From: Salegentibacter mishustinae
GTDB lineage: Bacteria > Bacteroidota > Bacteroidia > Flavobacteriales > Flavobacteriaceae
Assembly: GCF_002900095.1 (NCBI RefSeq)
Contig: NZ_LLKN01000003.1
Span: 124,001 to 188,000, forward strand
DNA: 64,000 nt
Direction: 5' to 3'
Position numbers and translations under genes: made by a program. Below are positions 9,119 to 17,822 of the stretch, one piece after another. Each line of letters begins with the position of its first letter. Position 1 is the stretch's first letter. The notes under the pieces were generated by a model. The model did not search any database and was not told the origin of the DNA. It saw only the letters and a list, made by a program, of their open reading frames with translations.

Positions 9119-9214
9119 ATACTCTTAAAATTCTTTAAAAAGACTTGTAGTGTAAAATGATTTTCGGAAATTTAATAAAAATCAATTTCGCAACAACAGC
9201 ATTCACATATAATT

Positions 9215-11428
9215 ATGAGTAAAACGATAATAATTTCCAACCGATTACCATTACAAATTAGCTTAGAAGATAGCAACCTGGAAGTCACGCCTAGTGTAGG
9301 AGGACTTGCAACCGGCTTAAAATCATTCCATAAGGATGGTGATAGTATTTGGATTGGTTGGAGCGGACTTACTGAAGAAGAAATTCCAGAAAATCTATTA
9401 GATGATGTTAAAGAAAAAGCCCGTAAAGAAGATTGTGTTGCTGTAAATCTTAGTGAAGAAGAAATTGATGGCTTTTATTATGGATTTAGTAATCGTACCA
9501 TCTGGCCACTTTTCCATTATTTTATGGAATATACCGAAGCCGATAAAGATCACTGGGAAACCTATAAAAGTGTAAATAGAAAATATGCAGATGAGGTACT
9601 AAAACATTATGAAGATGGCGATCACATTTGGGTTCACGATTATCAATTGCTTTTAGTTCCAAATATGATTAGGGAAAAACAACCCGAAGCAATTATCGGA
9701 TTTTTCAACCACATCCCCTTTCCTTCGTATGAAGTTTTTAGAACATTGCCCTGGCGTGATGAAGTTTTGGAAGGCGTACTCGGTGCCGATCTAATTGGTT
9801 TTCATACCTACGATTACGAAAGGCACTTTTTAAGTTCTGTAAGTCGAATCCTGCGTCACCAGGTAAATTTCAATGAAATTACGTTGCCGGAAAGGATTGT
9901 AAAGGTAGACTCTTTTCCTATGGGAATAGATTACAACAAGTTTGAAGCTGCCGCTCAAAATCATTTTAAAAATACCGAAGAACAGCGAACAGAATTACAG
10001 CGCAGGTTGGATCACCATTCAAATGAAACGCCTGAAGCAAAACTTATTTTAAGTATAGACCGTTTAGATTATACTAAAGGAATCGCCAACCGAATTCGTG
10101 CTTTTGAATATTTTCTTGATAACCATCCAGAATTCATTGAAAAAGTAAGATTGGTGATGCTTGCCGTACCATCAAGATCCAACGTTCCACAGTATCAACG
10201 ATTAAAAAGGGAAATAGATGAACTGGTAGGTAGAATAAACGGTAAGTTCTCTACGGTAAGCTGGACGCCTATCTGGTATTTTTACCGCTCTATGCCCTTT
10301 GAAAATTTAATTGACCTCTATACTAGCTGTGATATTGCCCTATTAACACCAATAAGAGATGGAATGAACCTGGTGGCTAAAGAATTTGTAGCCACAAGAA
10401 TAAATCAAACCGGGGTGCTCATATTAAGCGAAATGGCCGGTGCGGCACACGAAATGAATGAAGCCTTAATTATCAATCCGAATAATTTTGAGCAAATTTC
10501 ACAAACTTTGATCCAGGCAATAGAAATGCCGATAGAAGAGCAGCAACAACGTAATAAAACGCTTCAGAAGCGATTAAAACGCTATAGCGTAGAAAAATGG
10601 GCAAATGATTTCATGAAAGCCCTGCATAATACAAGTCAGGATCGTGATGCATTTAAAGCTACCAGGATTTCCTCAAAAGTTTCAGGAGAGATTCTGGAGA
10701 AATTTAAAAATGCGAAAAACAGAATTCTATTTCTTGATTATGATGGAACTCTGGTGAATTTCACTGATAAACCCGAAAAAGCAAAACCAGACCAGGAATT
10801 AATTGATTTAGTCCACAAATTAAATCAATCAGAAAATACAGATGTAGTTCTTATTAGCGGTAGAGATAAAGACACCCTTGGTTCCTGGTGGCAGGAAATT
10901 CCTGTAGAACTTATTTCTGAACACGGAGTTTGGATGCGCCAAAAAGATAGTGAATGGGAACTTTCTGAAAATGTAAATAACGATTGGATGAGCGCGGTAA
11001 GGCCGGTAATTGAAACCTTTGTTGATAGAACGCCAGGTACGTTTATAGAGGATAAGAATTATTCCCTGGCCTGGCATTACAGAAAAGCCGATCCAGAACT
11101 TGGGGAAATTAGAGCCAATGAACTTTCTAATGTTTTAAAGGAATTGATCTCCAACCGCGGACTTAGTGTTCTTGAAGGAAATAAAGTACTGGAAATAAAA
11201 AGTAGCGGAGTAAATAAAGGAAAAGCTTCTAATAAAAAACTGGTAGGTAAGGATTACGATTTTATTTTTGCTATTGGTGATGACTGGACAGATGAATATA
11301 TGTTTGAAGAACTCCCTGAAGAGTCTTTCACCGTTAAAGTTGGAATGAAAAAAACCAGTGCCCGCTATTATATAGAAGACACTTCTAAAGTGAGAGATAT
11401 TCTAAAGGATTTCGCTGAAAATTCTTAA
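9215..11428 (+). CDS. otsAB: Bifunctional trehalose-6-phosphate synthase/phosphatase
   Basis: This 737-residue fusion makes trehalose from UDP-glucose and glucose 6-phosphate in two steps. Residues 1-470 form a GT20 synthase domain (IIISNRLPLQISLED, WVHDYQLLLVPNMIR, DRLDYTKGIANRI, TPIRDGMNLVAKEFVA). Residues about 500-737 are a HAD-type phosphatase with the nucleophile motif DYDGT near 508-512 and GDDWTDEYMF near the end. Trehalose is a compatible solute and stress protectant, which fits the neighbouring MscS channels and YtxH protein. It is divergent from the GH15 gene, so synthesis and breakdown may share a control region at 9119-9214. Confidence 0.95.
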   Translation: MSKTIIISNRLPLQISLEDSNLEVTPSVGGLATGLKSFHKDGDSIWIGWSGLTEEEIPENLLDDVKEKARKEDCVAVNLSEEEIDGFYYGFSNRTIWPLFHYFMEYTEADKDHWETYKSVNRKYADEVLKHYEDGDHIWVHDYQLLLVPNMIREKQPEAIIGFFNHIPFPSYEVFRTLPWRDEVLEGVLGADLIGFHTYDYERHFLSSVSRILRHQVNFNEITLPERIVKVDSFPMGIDYNKFEAAAQNHFKNTEEQRTELQRRLDHHSNETPEAKLILSIDRLDYTKGIANRIRAFEYFLDNHPEFIEKVRLVMLAVPSRSNVPQYQRLKREIDELVGRINGKFSTVSWTPIWYFYRSMPFENLIDLYTSCDIALLTPIRDGMNLVAKEFVATRINQTGVLILSEMAGAAHEMNEALIINPNNFEQISQTLIQAIEMPIEEQQQRNKTLQKRLKRYSVEKWANDFMKALHNTSQDRDAFKATRISSKVSGEILEKFKNAKNRILFLDYDGTLVNFTDKPEKAKPDQELIDLVHKLNQSENTDVVLISGRDKDTLGSWWQEIPVELISEHGVWMRQKDSEWELSENVNNDWMSAVRPVIETFVDRTPGTFIEDKNYSLAWHYRKADPELGEIRANELSNVLKELISNRGLSVLEGNKVLEIKSSGVNKGKASNKKLVGKDYDFIFAIGDDWTDEYMFEELPEESFTVKVGMKKTSARYYIEDTSKVRDILKDFAENS

Positions 11429-11568
11429 GAGCTGAAATTGTTAAAATCCTTGACATTTTTCAGTAAAGTTTATGCATAACTTAACTCCAAAAATATGGCA
11501 GGCACTGCATTATCATCTAATTTTACATTAAACAATATTACGAACCAAAACTAAAAAAACTTAGATCG

Positions 11569-11856
11569 ATGAAATCAGGAAAAATGTTATTAGGATTAAT
11601 ATCAGGAGCAGCTGCTGGAGCAGCATTAGGACTATTATTTGCCCCTAAAAAAGGGAAAGATACAAGGAAGGCGATTTCAGATTCAAGCAATGAAGCTATA
11701 GAAGGAACAAAAGGAAAATTCAATGAATTTTCTGATTCTTTAAGTCATAAAGTTGATGCCTTGAAAAACAAAACTAAAGCCAGTCTTTCAAATTCTAAAG
11801 CTGACCAAAAAGCTCACGAAGCAAAAGCTGAAATTCATAATATGAAAGCAAGCTAA
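11569..11856 (+). CDS. YtxH domain-containing stress protein
   Basis: A 95-residue protein with an N-terminal glycine/alanine-rich hydrophobic helix (MLLGLISGAAAGAALGLLFA) followed by PKKGKDTRKAI and a long charged, probably coiled helix. This is the YtxH/general stress pattern. It is predicted to sit in or on the inner membrane with its tail in the cytoplasm. Molecular function is unknown for the family; stress induction is known for Bacillus relatives. It stands alone between the trehalose gene and a strong terminator. Confidence 0.85.
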   Translation: MKSGKMLLGLISGAAAGAALGLLFAPKKGKDTRKAISDSSNEAIEGTKGKFNEFSDSLSHKVDALKNKTKASLSNSKADQKAHEAKAEIHNMKAS

Positions 11857-11880
11857 ATTTTAATTAGAATACAATATAAG

Positions 11881-11909
11881 ATCCCGGCATAATTGCCGGG
11901 ATTTTTTTG
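11881..11909 (+). terminator. Rho-independent terminator after the YtxH gene
   Basis: ATCCCGGCA pairs perfectly with TGCCGGGAT across a four-base loop, followed by seven T. Confidence 0.9.
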
Positions 11910-11990
11910 TTTAGAACCTTAGCAAAATCGCAATAATTTGTGATATCACAGAAACTTTGGGTATTTTAGAAGCTTAAACCACATTTTTAT

Positions 11991-13340
11991 ATGATTAAAA
12001 ATATATCCACTCTTGCCCTACTCCTTTTTTCAGGATTAATTTTTCAACAAACAAATGCACAAACAGATCAGCGTATCTATAAAATTATCGATAAGGTTTC
12101 AGCAGATAGTATTGAAGCCGATATACGCAAACTTGCAGGTTTTGGTACCAGGAATACCTTTAGCGATACAGTATCTGATACCCGGGGAATTGGCGCAGCG
12201 CGAAGATGGATAAAATCTGAATTCGATTATCTTTCTAAAAACTGCGATAATTGTCTTGATGTTTTTTATCAAAAAGACTTTGTAACTACAGAAGATGGGG
12301 AGCGTATTCCGCACGATGCCTGGGTAGTGAATGTTGTAGCTGTTCAAAAAGGAACCAAATACCCTAACCGGTATATAATTATGAGTGGCGATATAGATTC
12401 ACGCGCCAGCAACACAATGGATTTTAAAACCGATGCTCCCGGCGCTAACGACAATGCCAGCGGTATGGCCGGTGCTATGGAAGCCGCCAGGGTTTTATCT
12501 CAATATGAGTTTGAAAGCAGTATGGTCTATGTTGGACTCTCTGGAGAAGAACAAGGTTTGTTTGGCGGAAAAGGATTGGCCGAATATGCTAAAGAAAACA
12601 ACTGGGAGATTATTGGAGTTTTAAATAATGATATGATCGGAAATATTGAAGGAGTAGACGGCGTAATTGACAACCGTACTTTCAGAATATTCTCAGAACC
12701 GGTTCCACCAAATGAAACCGATAGAGAACGAACTATGCGCAGGTTTTACGGCGGTGAAGTAGACGGTATTTCGCGTCAGCTTGCTCGCTATGTTCATAAA
12801 ACTACTGAAACCTATATGCCAGAGATGAACCCGATGATGATTTATCGTTTAGATAGGTTTGGTCGTGGTGGGCACCATCGTCCGTTTAACGATCTTGGTT
12901 TTGCAGGAATTAGGATTATGGAAGCTCACGAAAATTATAACCGACAACACCAGGATATTCGCACCGAAGATGGTATTGAATATGGCGATGTGGTAGAAGC
13001 TGTGAATTTTGATTATGCTGAAAAACTTACCGCGGTAAACGCGATAAACATGGCGAGTCTCGCCTGGGCGCCTCCAGCTCCAAAAAATGTTGAAATAGGT
13101 GGAGTTGTAGAACCTTCAGCAAAACTAAGATGGGACAAAGTTGAAGGCGATATTGCCGGTTATAAGATTTATTGGAGAGAAACTACCGAAGCACAATGGC
13201 AATATTCCCGTTTTGTAGGAAATGTAAATGAATTTACGCTAGAAGGTATTGTCATAGACAATTACTTTTTTGGTGTTGCAGCAGTAGGAAAAGATGGCCA
13301 CGAAAGTGTAGTGGTTTTTCCTTCAGGAGTTTTTAGGTAG
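11991..13340 (+). CDS. Secreted M28-family metallopeptidase with C-terminal fibronectin-like domain
   Basis: This 449-residue protein has a Sec signal peptide (cleavage near residue 23, after NAQ) and an M28 zinc aminopeptidase domain: APGANDNASGMAGAMEAARV (bridging Asp), GLSGEEQGLFGGKGLAE (Glu-Glu pair), LNNDMIGNIEG and a late His region ENYNRQHQDIRTE. Residues about 365-449 resemble a fibronectin type III module (PPAPKNVEIGG, LRWDKVEGDIAGYKIYWRE). The first zinc ligand, normally the His of an HxDS motif, is Asp here (GDIDS, residue 134). It probably acts in the periplasm or outside the cell on peptides. It stands alone with its own upstream region. Confidence 0.85.
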   Translation: MIKNISTLALLLFSGLIFQQTNAQTDQRIYKIIDKVSADSIEADIRKLAGFGTRNTFSDTVSDTRGIGAARRWIKSEFDYLSKNCDNCLDVFYQKDFVTTEDGERIPHDAWVVNVVAVQKGTKYPNRYIIMSGDIDSRASNTMDFKTDAPGANDNASGMAGAMEAARVLSQYEFESSMVYVGLSGEEQGLFGGKGLAEYAKENNWEIIGVLNNDMIGNIEGVDGVIDNRTFRIFSEPVPPNETDRERTMRRFYGGEVDGISRQLARYVHKTTETYMPEMNPMMIYRLDRFGRGGHHRPFNDLGFAGIRIMEAHENYNRQHQDIRTEDGIEYGDVVEAVNFDYAEKLTAVNAINMASLAWAPPAPKNVEIGGVVEPSAKLRWDKVEGDIAGYKIYWRETTEAQWQYSRFVGNVNEFTLEGIVIDNYFFGVAAVGKDGHESVVVFPSGVFR

Positions 13341-13395
13341 AACAAAAAATAGCGAATAGAACGAAGAAATATCTATACTCTTCAGCAAAAGATTT

Positions 13396-13432
13396 AAAAG
13401 ACTCTGAAATTAAAATTATTCCAGGGTCTTTT
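13396..13432. terminator. Bidirectional terminator between the M28 peptidase and tex
   Basis: AAAAGACTCTG pairs with CAGGGTCTTTT (one G-U pair), with T-rich sequence on both strands. It sits directly after the stop codon of the minus-strand tex gene and can serve both convergent genes. Confidence 0.7.
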
Positions 13433-15559
13433 TTAATCTACTAAAGAAAGCTGAACACGTTTTTTCTCTTCATCTACCGAGAGTACGGTAACTTCCAATT
13501 CCTGATTTAACTTTACCACGGCATTTACATCGCTAATAAATTCATTGGCGAGTTTAGAGATATGTATTAGTCCGCTTTCTTTAATTCCTATATCCACAAA
13601 ACAGCCAAAATTGGTAATGTTGTTCACTATACCCGGTAGTTTCATGCCCGGTTTAAGATCGCCTATGGTTTTTACAGTAGGATCAAAATTAAAAGGCTTT
13701 TTCTTCGCCCTGGGATCGGCACCCGGCTTTTTCAATTCTTCCAGAATATCTTTTAAGCTGGGTAAACCCAGGTCTCCCGATATATAATCTTCAGGATTAA
13801 TTCTCTCCAGAATTTGTTTGTTCCCAATAAGCGCTTCAGGCTTAAGACCATTATTTTTAGCCATTTTTTCGACTACAAAATAACTTTCAGGATGCACAGC
13901 AGAATTATCTAAAGGGTTGTCAGCATTTCTAATTCTTAAAAACCCGGCAGATTGCTCAAAGGCCTTAGCTCCAAGTCTAGGCACTTTCAATAATTCTTTT
14001 CGGCTACCAAATCGTTCATTTTCTTTTCTATAATCTAAAATGTTTTGAGCTAATCCCGGCCCTATTCCAGAAACATAAGAAAGTAATTCCTTACTCGCGG
14101 TATTTAAATTAACCCCAATTTTATTTACACATCGCATGACCACCACATCTAACTTTTCTTTTAATTTAACCTGGTCTACTTCGTGTTGGTACTGCCCTAC
14201 TCCTATAGATTTAGGATCTATTTTCACCAATTCCGCAAGCGGATCGCTTAATCTTCTTCCTATGGAAACAGCGCCCCGAACAGTTACATCATAATTAGGA
14301 AATTCTTCCCTTGCTATCTTAGAGGCTGAATATACAGATGCACCCGCTTCATTAACCGTAAAAACCGAAACTTCTTTTGGCAGATAAACTTTCTTAATGA
14401 ATTCCTCCGTTTCCCTGGCAGCAGTTCCGTTTCCTATCGCAATGGCTTGAATCTTATAAGCATTTACCAGGCTTTTAATCTTTGCTGAAGCCGCATCTGT
14501 CTTCCGTTGCGGTGGATGTGGAAATATGGCTTCGTTATACAATAAGTTTCCCTGCTCGTCTAAACAAACCACTTTACAACCAGATTTGAAACCCGGGTCT
14601 ATGGCAAGAATACGTTTGCTGCCCAATGGCGCTTCCATTAACAGTTGCTCCAGGTTAGAAGCAAAAACTGCGATCGCATCTTCATCAGCCTTTTCTTTAG
14701 CTTCACTAAGGAATTCGGTAGCAAAAGATTTCTTTAATAACCTGGTAAAGGCATCTTCAATCGAGGCCTTTAGATATTTTATTCCGGAAAAATCCGGATT
14801 TTTTATTACTGATTTTTCAATAAGCTGCAATGCTTCATTTTTATCAACTTCCATCTTCACTTTTATAATTCCGAGCTTTTCGGCACGGTGAATAGCCAGA
14901 AATCTATGCGATGGAATTCTATTTAGTGATTCTTCCCATTTTTCGAACTGCGCGAATTTTGCGGCCTCAGGATGTTCGTCCTCAGTTTTCACCCACTTTG
15001 TACTTAGTTGGGCCTTACGAGCATATAATCTCCTTAGCGAATTTCTAACATAAGTGTTCTCATTTATCCATTCAGCAATAATATGGCCTGCGCCGGTAAA
15101 AGCTTCAGCCCTGGTCTTTACTTGTTCAGAAAGAAATTGTTTGGCTGATTGCTCGATATTTTGAGCGTTTTGTGCCATTAAAATTTTGGCAAGGGGCTCT
15201 AAACCGACTTGACGAGCGGTATCGGCTTTTGTTTTTCGCTTCTTCTTATAGGGTAAATAAAGATCCTCAACTTCGGTTAAAGTTGTAGCTTTTTCAATTT
15301 TTCCAGCTAAAACATCGGTTAATGCATCCTGCTCCTTTATTGATTTAAGAACCGCAGCCTTTCGCTTTTCAAGTTCATTAAAAGTTGTAAGCAATTGCGA
15401 AATCTTTTCTACAGCAACTTCATTTAAATTTCCTGTAGCTTCTTTTCGATATCGGGAAATAAAAGGAATTGTAGCATCGGCCTCTAGAAGTGCTATAGTA
15501 TTTTGTATGCTCTTGGCAGGTAATTGCGCGCGGGATTGTATATAGTCCTGTACTTTCAA
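13433..15559 (-). CDS. tex: Tex-family RNA-binding transcription accessory protein
   Basis: This 708-residue protein has the full Tex architecture: an N-terminal helical region (TEVEDLYLPYKKKRKTKA), a YqgF/RNase H-like domain (RILAIDPGFKSGCKVVCLD), helix-hairpin-helix motifs (LLSYVSGIGPGLAQNILDYR) and a C-terminal S1 RNA-binding domain (LPGIVNNITNFGCFVDIGI) at about residues 635-705. Tex proteins bind nucleic acids and affect transcription and translation fidelity; the exact role is not settled. It lies 65 bases downstream of the App1-like gene on the same strand and may be co-transcribed with it. Confidence 0.95.
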   Translation of the reverse strand: MKVQDYIQSRAQLPAKSIQNTIALLEADATIPFISRYRKEATGNLNEVAVEKISQLLTTFNELEKRKAAVLKSIKEQDALTDVLAGKIEKATTLTEVEDLYLPYKKKRKTKADTARQVGLEPLAKILMAQNAQNIEQSAKQFLSEQVKTRAEAFTGAGHIIAEWINENTYVRNSLRRLYARKAQLSTKWVKTEDEHPEAAKFAQFEKWEESLNRIPSHRFLAIHRAEKLGIIKVKMEVDKNEALQLIEKSVIKNPDFSGIKYLKASIEDAFTRLLKKSFATEFLSEAKEKADEDAIAVFASNLEQLLMEAPLGSKRILAIDPGFKSGCKVVCLDEQGNLLYNEAIFPHPPQRKTDAASAKIKSLVNAYKIQAIAIGNGTAARETEEFIKKVYLPKEVSVFTVNEAGASVYSASKIAREEFPNYDVTVRGAVSIGRRLSDPLAELVKIDPKSIGVGQYQHEVDQVKLKEKLDVVVMRCVNKIGVNLNTASKELLSYVSGIGPGLAQNILDYRKENERFGSRKELLKVPRLGAKAFEQSAGFLRIRNADNPLDNSAVHPESYFVVEKMAKNNGLKPEALIGNKQILERINPEDYISGDLGLPSLKDILEELKKPGADPRAKKKPFNFDPTVKTIGDLKPGMKLPGIVNNITNFGCFVDIGIKESGLIHISKLANEFISDVNAVVKLNQELEVTVLSVDEEKKRVQLSLVD

Positions 15560-15624
15560 ATAATGGGATTTCAGATTAAGATATTCTTCGACTTAAATTT
15601 CAGCGAATATAGGGTTCAGAATTC

Positions 15625-16590
15625 TCAAATAATCCCTTCTTCACGTGAATGTTCTATGGCCTTATGGCTATGTTTAAAGTAACAAACGCTAACGCCAAGA
15701 CTTTCAATGTTTTTTAAAATTGTTGTTATTTCAGATTTCTTCTTTTTACCAGTTTGCCTAATATAAATCGCTTTTAAGCTTTTAGGGAAAATCTTGCAGA
15801 TACGCTCGTAAATATCGGCGTCCTTTTGGGAATCGTCTCCAATAAGTACATAAGGGATATTTGGGTAGAACGAAATTATATCTTTAATCTTTTCAAATTT
15901 ATGATCGTGGCTTCCACGGCCGGTAAAGAGAAAATCTGAAATTCCAGTTTTAATTTTTTTTAGTTTTATTACCGCTTTTGGTAATTCGTGTATCTTAGCA
16001 AATTCATTTATAAATTCATACAAATTCCATTCGCTGCTGGAAACGTAAAAAAAGCTATTTGAAGCATGCTCTGAATCCTGGCCGGCCCTGCTTAGCTGTT
16101 TATAATGTTCAACTACATCTTCAAATATCTTACGCTTATTGATGTTTTTAGAAAGCATCACATATAGCTTTTTAAAGACGCTATTGCTGTGGGAAATTAA
16201 AAAAGTATCGTCAATATCTGAAATGATCCCATATTTAGAAGGGTGTGGCTTTAAAAATTCTCCCTTTTCTATCATTCCAAAATCTTTAATATTGCAACTC
16301 ACTTCATATTCGTGCCAGCCACTTTTTAATTCTTTAGAAAATGGAATAGAAAACCTAAAATAGCCGTCGTCCAAAGTCTTAGTGGTAACCTCAATGTCTT
16401 TAAACTTTAACGTGATCTCCCTGTTTTTTAATGGACTAATGCGGAACATGTGAATAATGGCCACTGCATGTTTAAGTCCACTTCTATCCATCCTATACTT
16501 ATCTGGCGCCCAGGATTTAAACAAATGACCATATACATTAAGTTCCTGGTCATTAACATAACCACGATAAAGTTTTAGATCTAATTTCAA
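15625..16590 (-). CDS. App1-family (DUF2183) phosphatidate phosphatase-like protein
   Basis: A 321-residue protein with a beta-rich N-terminal part and a HAD-type C-terminal domain starting at the DxDxT motif YGIISDIDDTFLISHS near residue 125. Later motifs YVSSSEWNLYEF and PYVLIGDDSQKDADIYERI are those of the App1/DUF2183 family. The yeast founder is a Mg-dependent phosphatidate phosphatase; bacterial members are largely uncharacterised. No signal peptide is seen. It is divergent, by 67 bases, from a diacylglycerol-kinase-like gene, which would catalyse the opposite reaction on lipid substrates. Confidence 0.85.
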   Translation of the reverse strand: MKLDLKLYRGYVNDQELNVYGHLFKSWAPDKYRMDRSGLKHAVAIIHMFRISPLKNREITLKFKDIEVTTKTLDDGYFRFSIPFSKELKSGWHEYEVSCNIKDFGMIEKGEFLKPHPSKYGIISDIDDTFLISHSNSVFKKLYVMLSKNINKRKIFEDVVEHYKQLSRAGQDSEHASNSFFYVSSSEWNLYEFINEFAKIHELPKAVIKLKKIKTGISDFLFTGRGSHDHKFEKIKDIISFYPNIPYVLIGDDSQKDADIYERICKIFPKSLKAIYIRQTGKKKKSEITTILKNIESLGVSVCYFKHSHKAIEHSREEGII

Positions 16591-16657
16591 AATTTTAGAT
16601 TTTTATTGAATTTTTCTAATCCCAAAATAATTAAATTTAAGAACATTTTGAAGCTAT

Positions 16658-17536
16658 ATGGAAGAAATACAGAAGGTTTTACTTATTGTAAATCCCATTT
16701 CGGGAGGGATTAATAAAGAAAATATCATTCAAAACGTTGAGGCAGAGGTAAAAAAGATTAATGCCGAGTTAACTACTTACAAAACAACGGGTGAAAATGA
16801 TCGCAAAAAAATTCAAAACCGGGTTGATGAATGTGCTTTTGATCGCATTTTAATAGCCGGTGGCGATGGAACTATAAAACTGGTTGCCGAAGCATTAATG
16901 GATGATAAAACTCCAATTGCCATCATCCCGGCTGGTTCGGCAAACGGGCTTGCGCTTAATTTGGGAATCCCCAAAAACCTTAAAGACCAAATAAGCATTG
17001 CCCTTGGCAATTCCATTACCCAAATGGATATGCTGGAAATCAATGATGAACTTTGTTTACACATAGGAGACCTTGGACTAAATGCTGAATTGATTAAAAA
17101 CTACGAACATTCCCGGATTAGAGGAAAAATGGGATACCTTCTTCAAACTATTCCAACCCTCTGGTATAGCAAATATCCTTTTGAATTTGAAGTGAAACTC
17201 GAAAATAGAAGTTTTACTAAACAGGGAATTCTTTTAGCATTTGCCAATGCTAAAAAATATGGAACCGGCGCCAACGTGAATCCTAAAGGAAAAATTGATG
17301 ATGGGGTTTTTGAAATTCTTTTATTTAAAAATTTTGATACGTTGGAGATTCTAAAAACCCTTCGTAACGAAACAGACGTGAACTCTGAATTTGTTGAGAT
17401 AATTCCTGCTAAAGAAGCCAGGGTTTTCTGTAAAAAACCGGTAGCATTCCAGATTGATGGTGAATATCTCGGAGAAAAAGAAGAGATTTCTGTCAAAATT
17501 TCTCCTAAAAAATTACCGATAATGACCTCCAGGTAG
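16658..17536 (+). CDS. Diacylglycerol kinase family lipid kinase (YegS/BmrU-like)
   Basis: This 292-residue protein has the DAGK catalytic domain: LLIVNPISGGINKENI at the N-terminus, the nucleotide-binding motif IAGGDGTIKLVAEAL near residues 67-81, and IIPAGSANGLALNLGIP after it. The C-terminal half is the usual beta-sandwich of YegS-like kinases, ending in the conserved FQIDGEYLGEKEEISVKISP. It phosphorylates a lipid or long-chain base in the inner membrane face; the exact substrate cannot be read from sequence. The divergent App1-like phosphatase suggests a kinase/phosphatase pair acting on phosphatidate. Confidence 0.9.
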   Translation: MEEIQKVLLIVNPISGGINKENIIQNVEAEVKKINAELTTYKTTGENDRKKIQNRVDECAFDRILIAGGDGTIKLVAEALMDDKTPIAIIPAGSANGLALNLGIPKNLKDQISIALGNSITQMDMLEINDELCLHIGDLGLNAELIKNYEHSRIRGKMGYLLQTIPTLWYSKYPFEFEVKLENRSFTKQGILLAFANAKKYGTGANVNPKGKIDDGVFEILLFKNFDTLEILKTLRNETDVNSEFVEIIPAKEARVFCKKPVAFQIDGEYLGEKEEISVKISPKKLPIMTSR

Positions 17537-17719
17537 CCATAAATTAAATATTTATTAACAAATTCTAAAAAATACCTGGCTTATAAATTAAGAAAGATTT
17601 TTGATGCATTTATATTACTGAATTTCAGTATATTAAGCCTGAATTAGGATTTGACAACAGGAATTCTGGTATATCAAAAACCTGAATATTATTAGTTAAT
17701 GTTAAGCTTTTTATAAACA

Positions 17720-17733
17720 CGAAAACGTTTGCG
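17720..17733. promoter_or_regulatory. Candidate LacI-type operator upstream of the SusC gene
   Basis: CGAAAACGTTTGCG is a near-palindrome around a central CG, the shape of LacI/GalR-family operators (AAACGTTT core). It lies about 90 bases before the SusC start in a 286-base intergenic stretch that otherwise shows only AT-rich sequence. No LacI-type regulator is in the window. Confidence 0.35.
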
Positions 17734-17822
17734 TTTAAAAGGATTTCTATAATTAGCATAATTTTTTACTAAATTAGGACTTCAACTTAATGGTTTAATT
17801 AATCAACTGTAAAATTAAATTT

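Noticed and set aside
11429-11568. Terminator or small RNA between otsAB and the YtxH gene.
   Set aside because: No stable stem with a T run or recognisable RNA motif was found in this AT-rich gap.
13545-14891. Open frames on the plus strand opposite tex (13545-13787, 14526-14891).
   Set aside because: Tex is a complete conserved protein on the minus strand; the plus-strand translations are low-complexity shadows.
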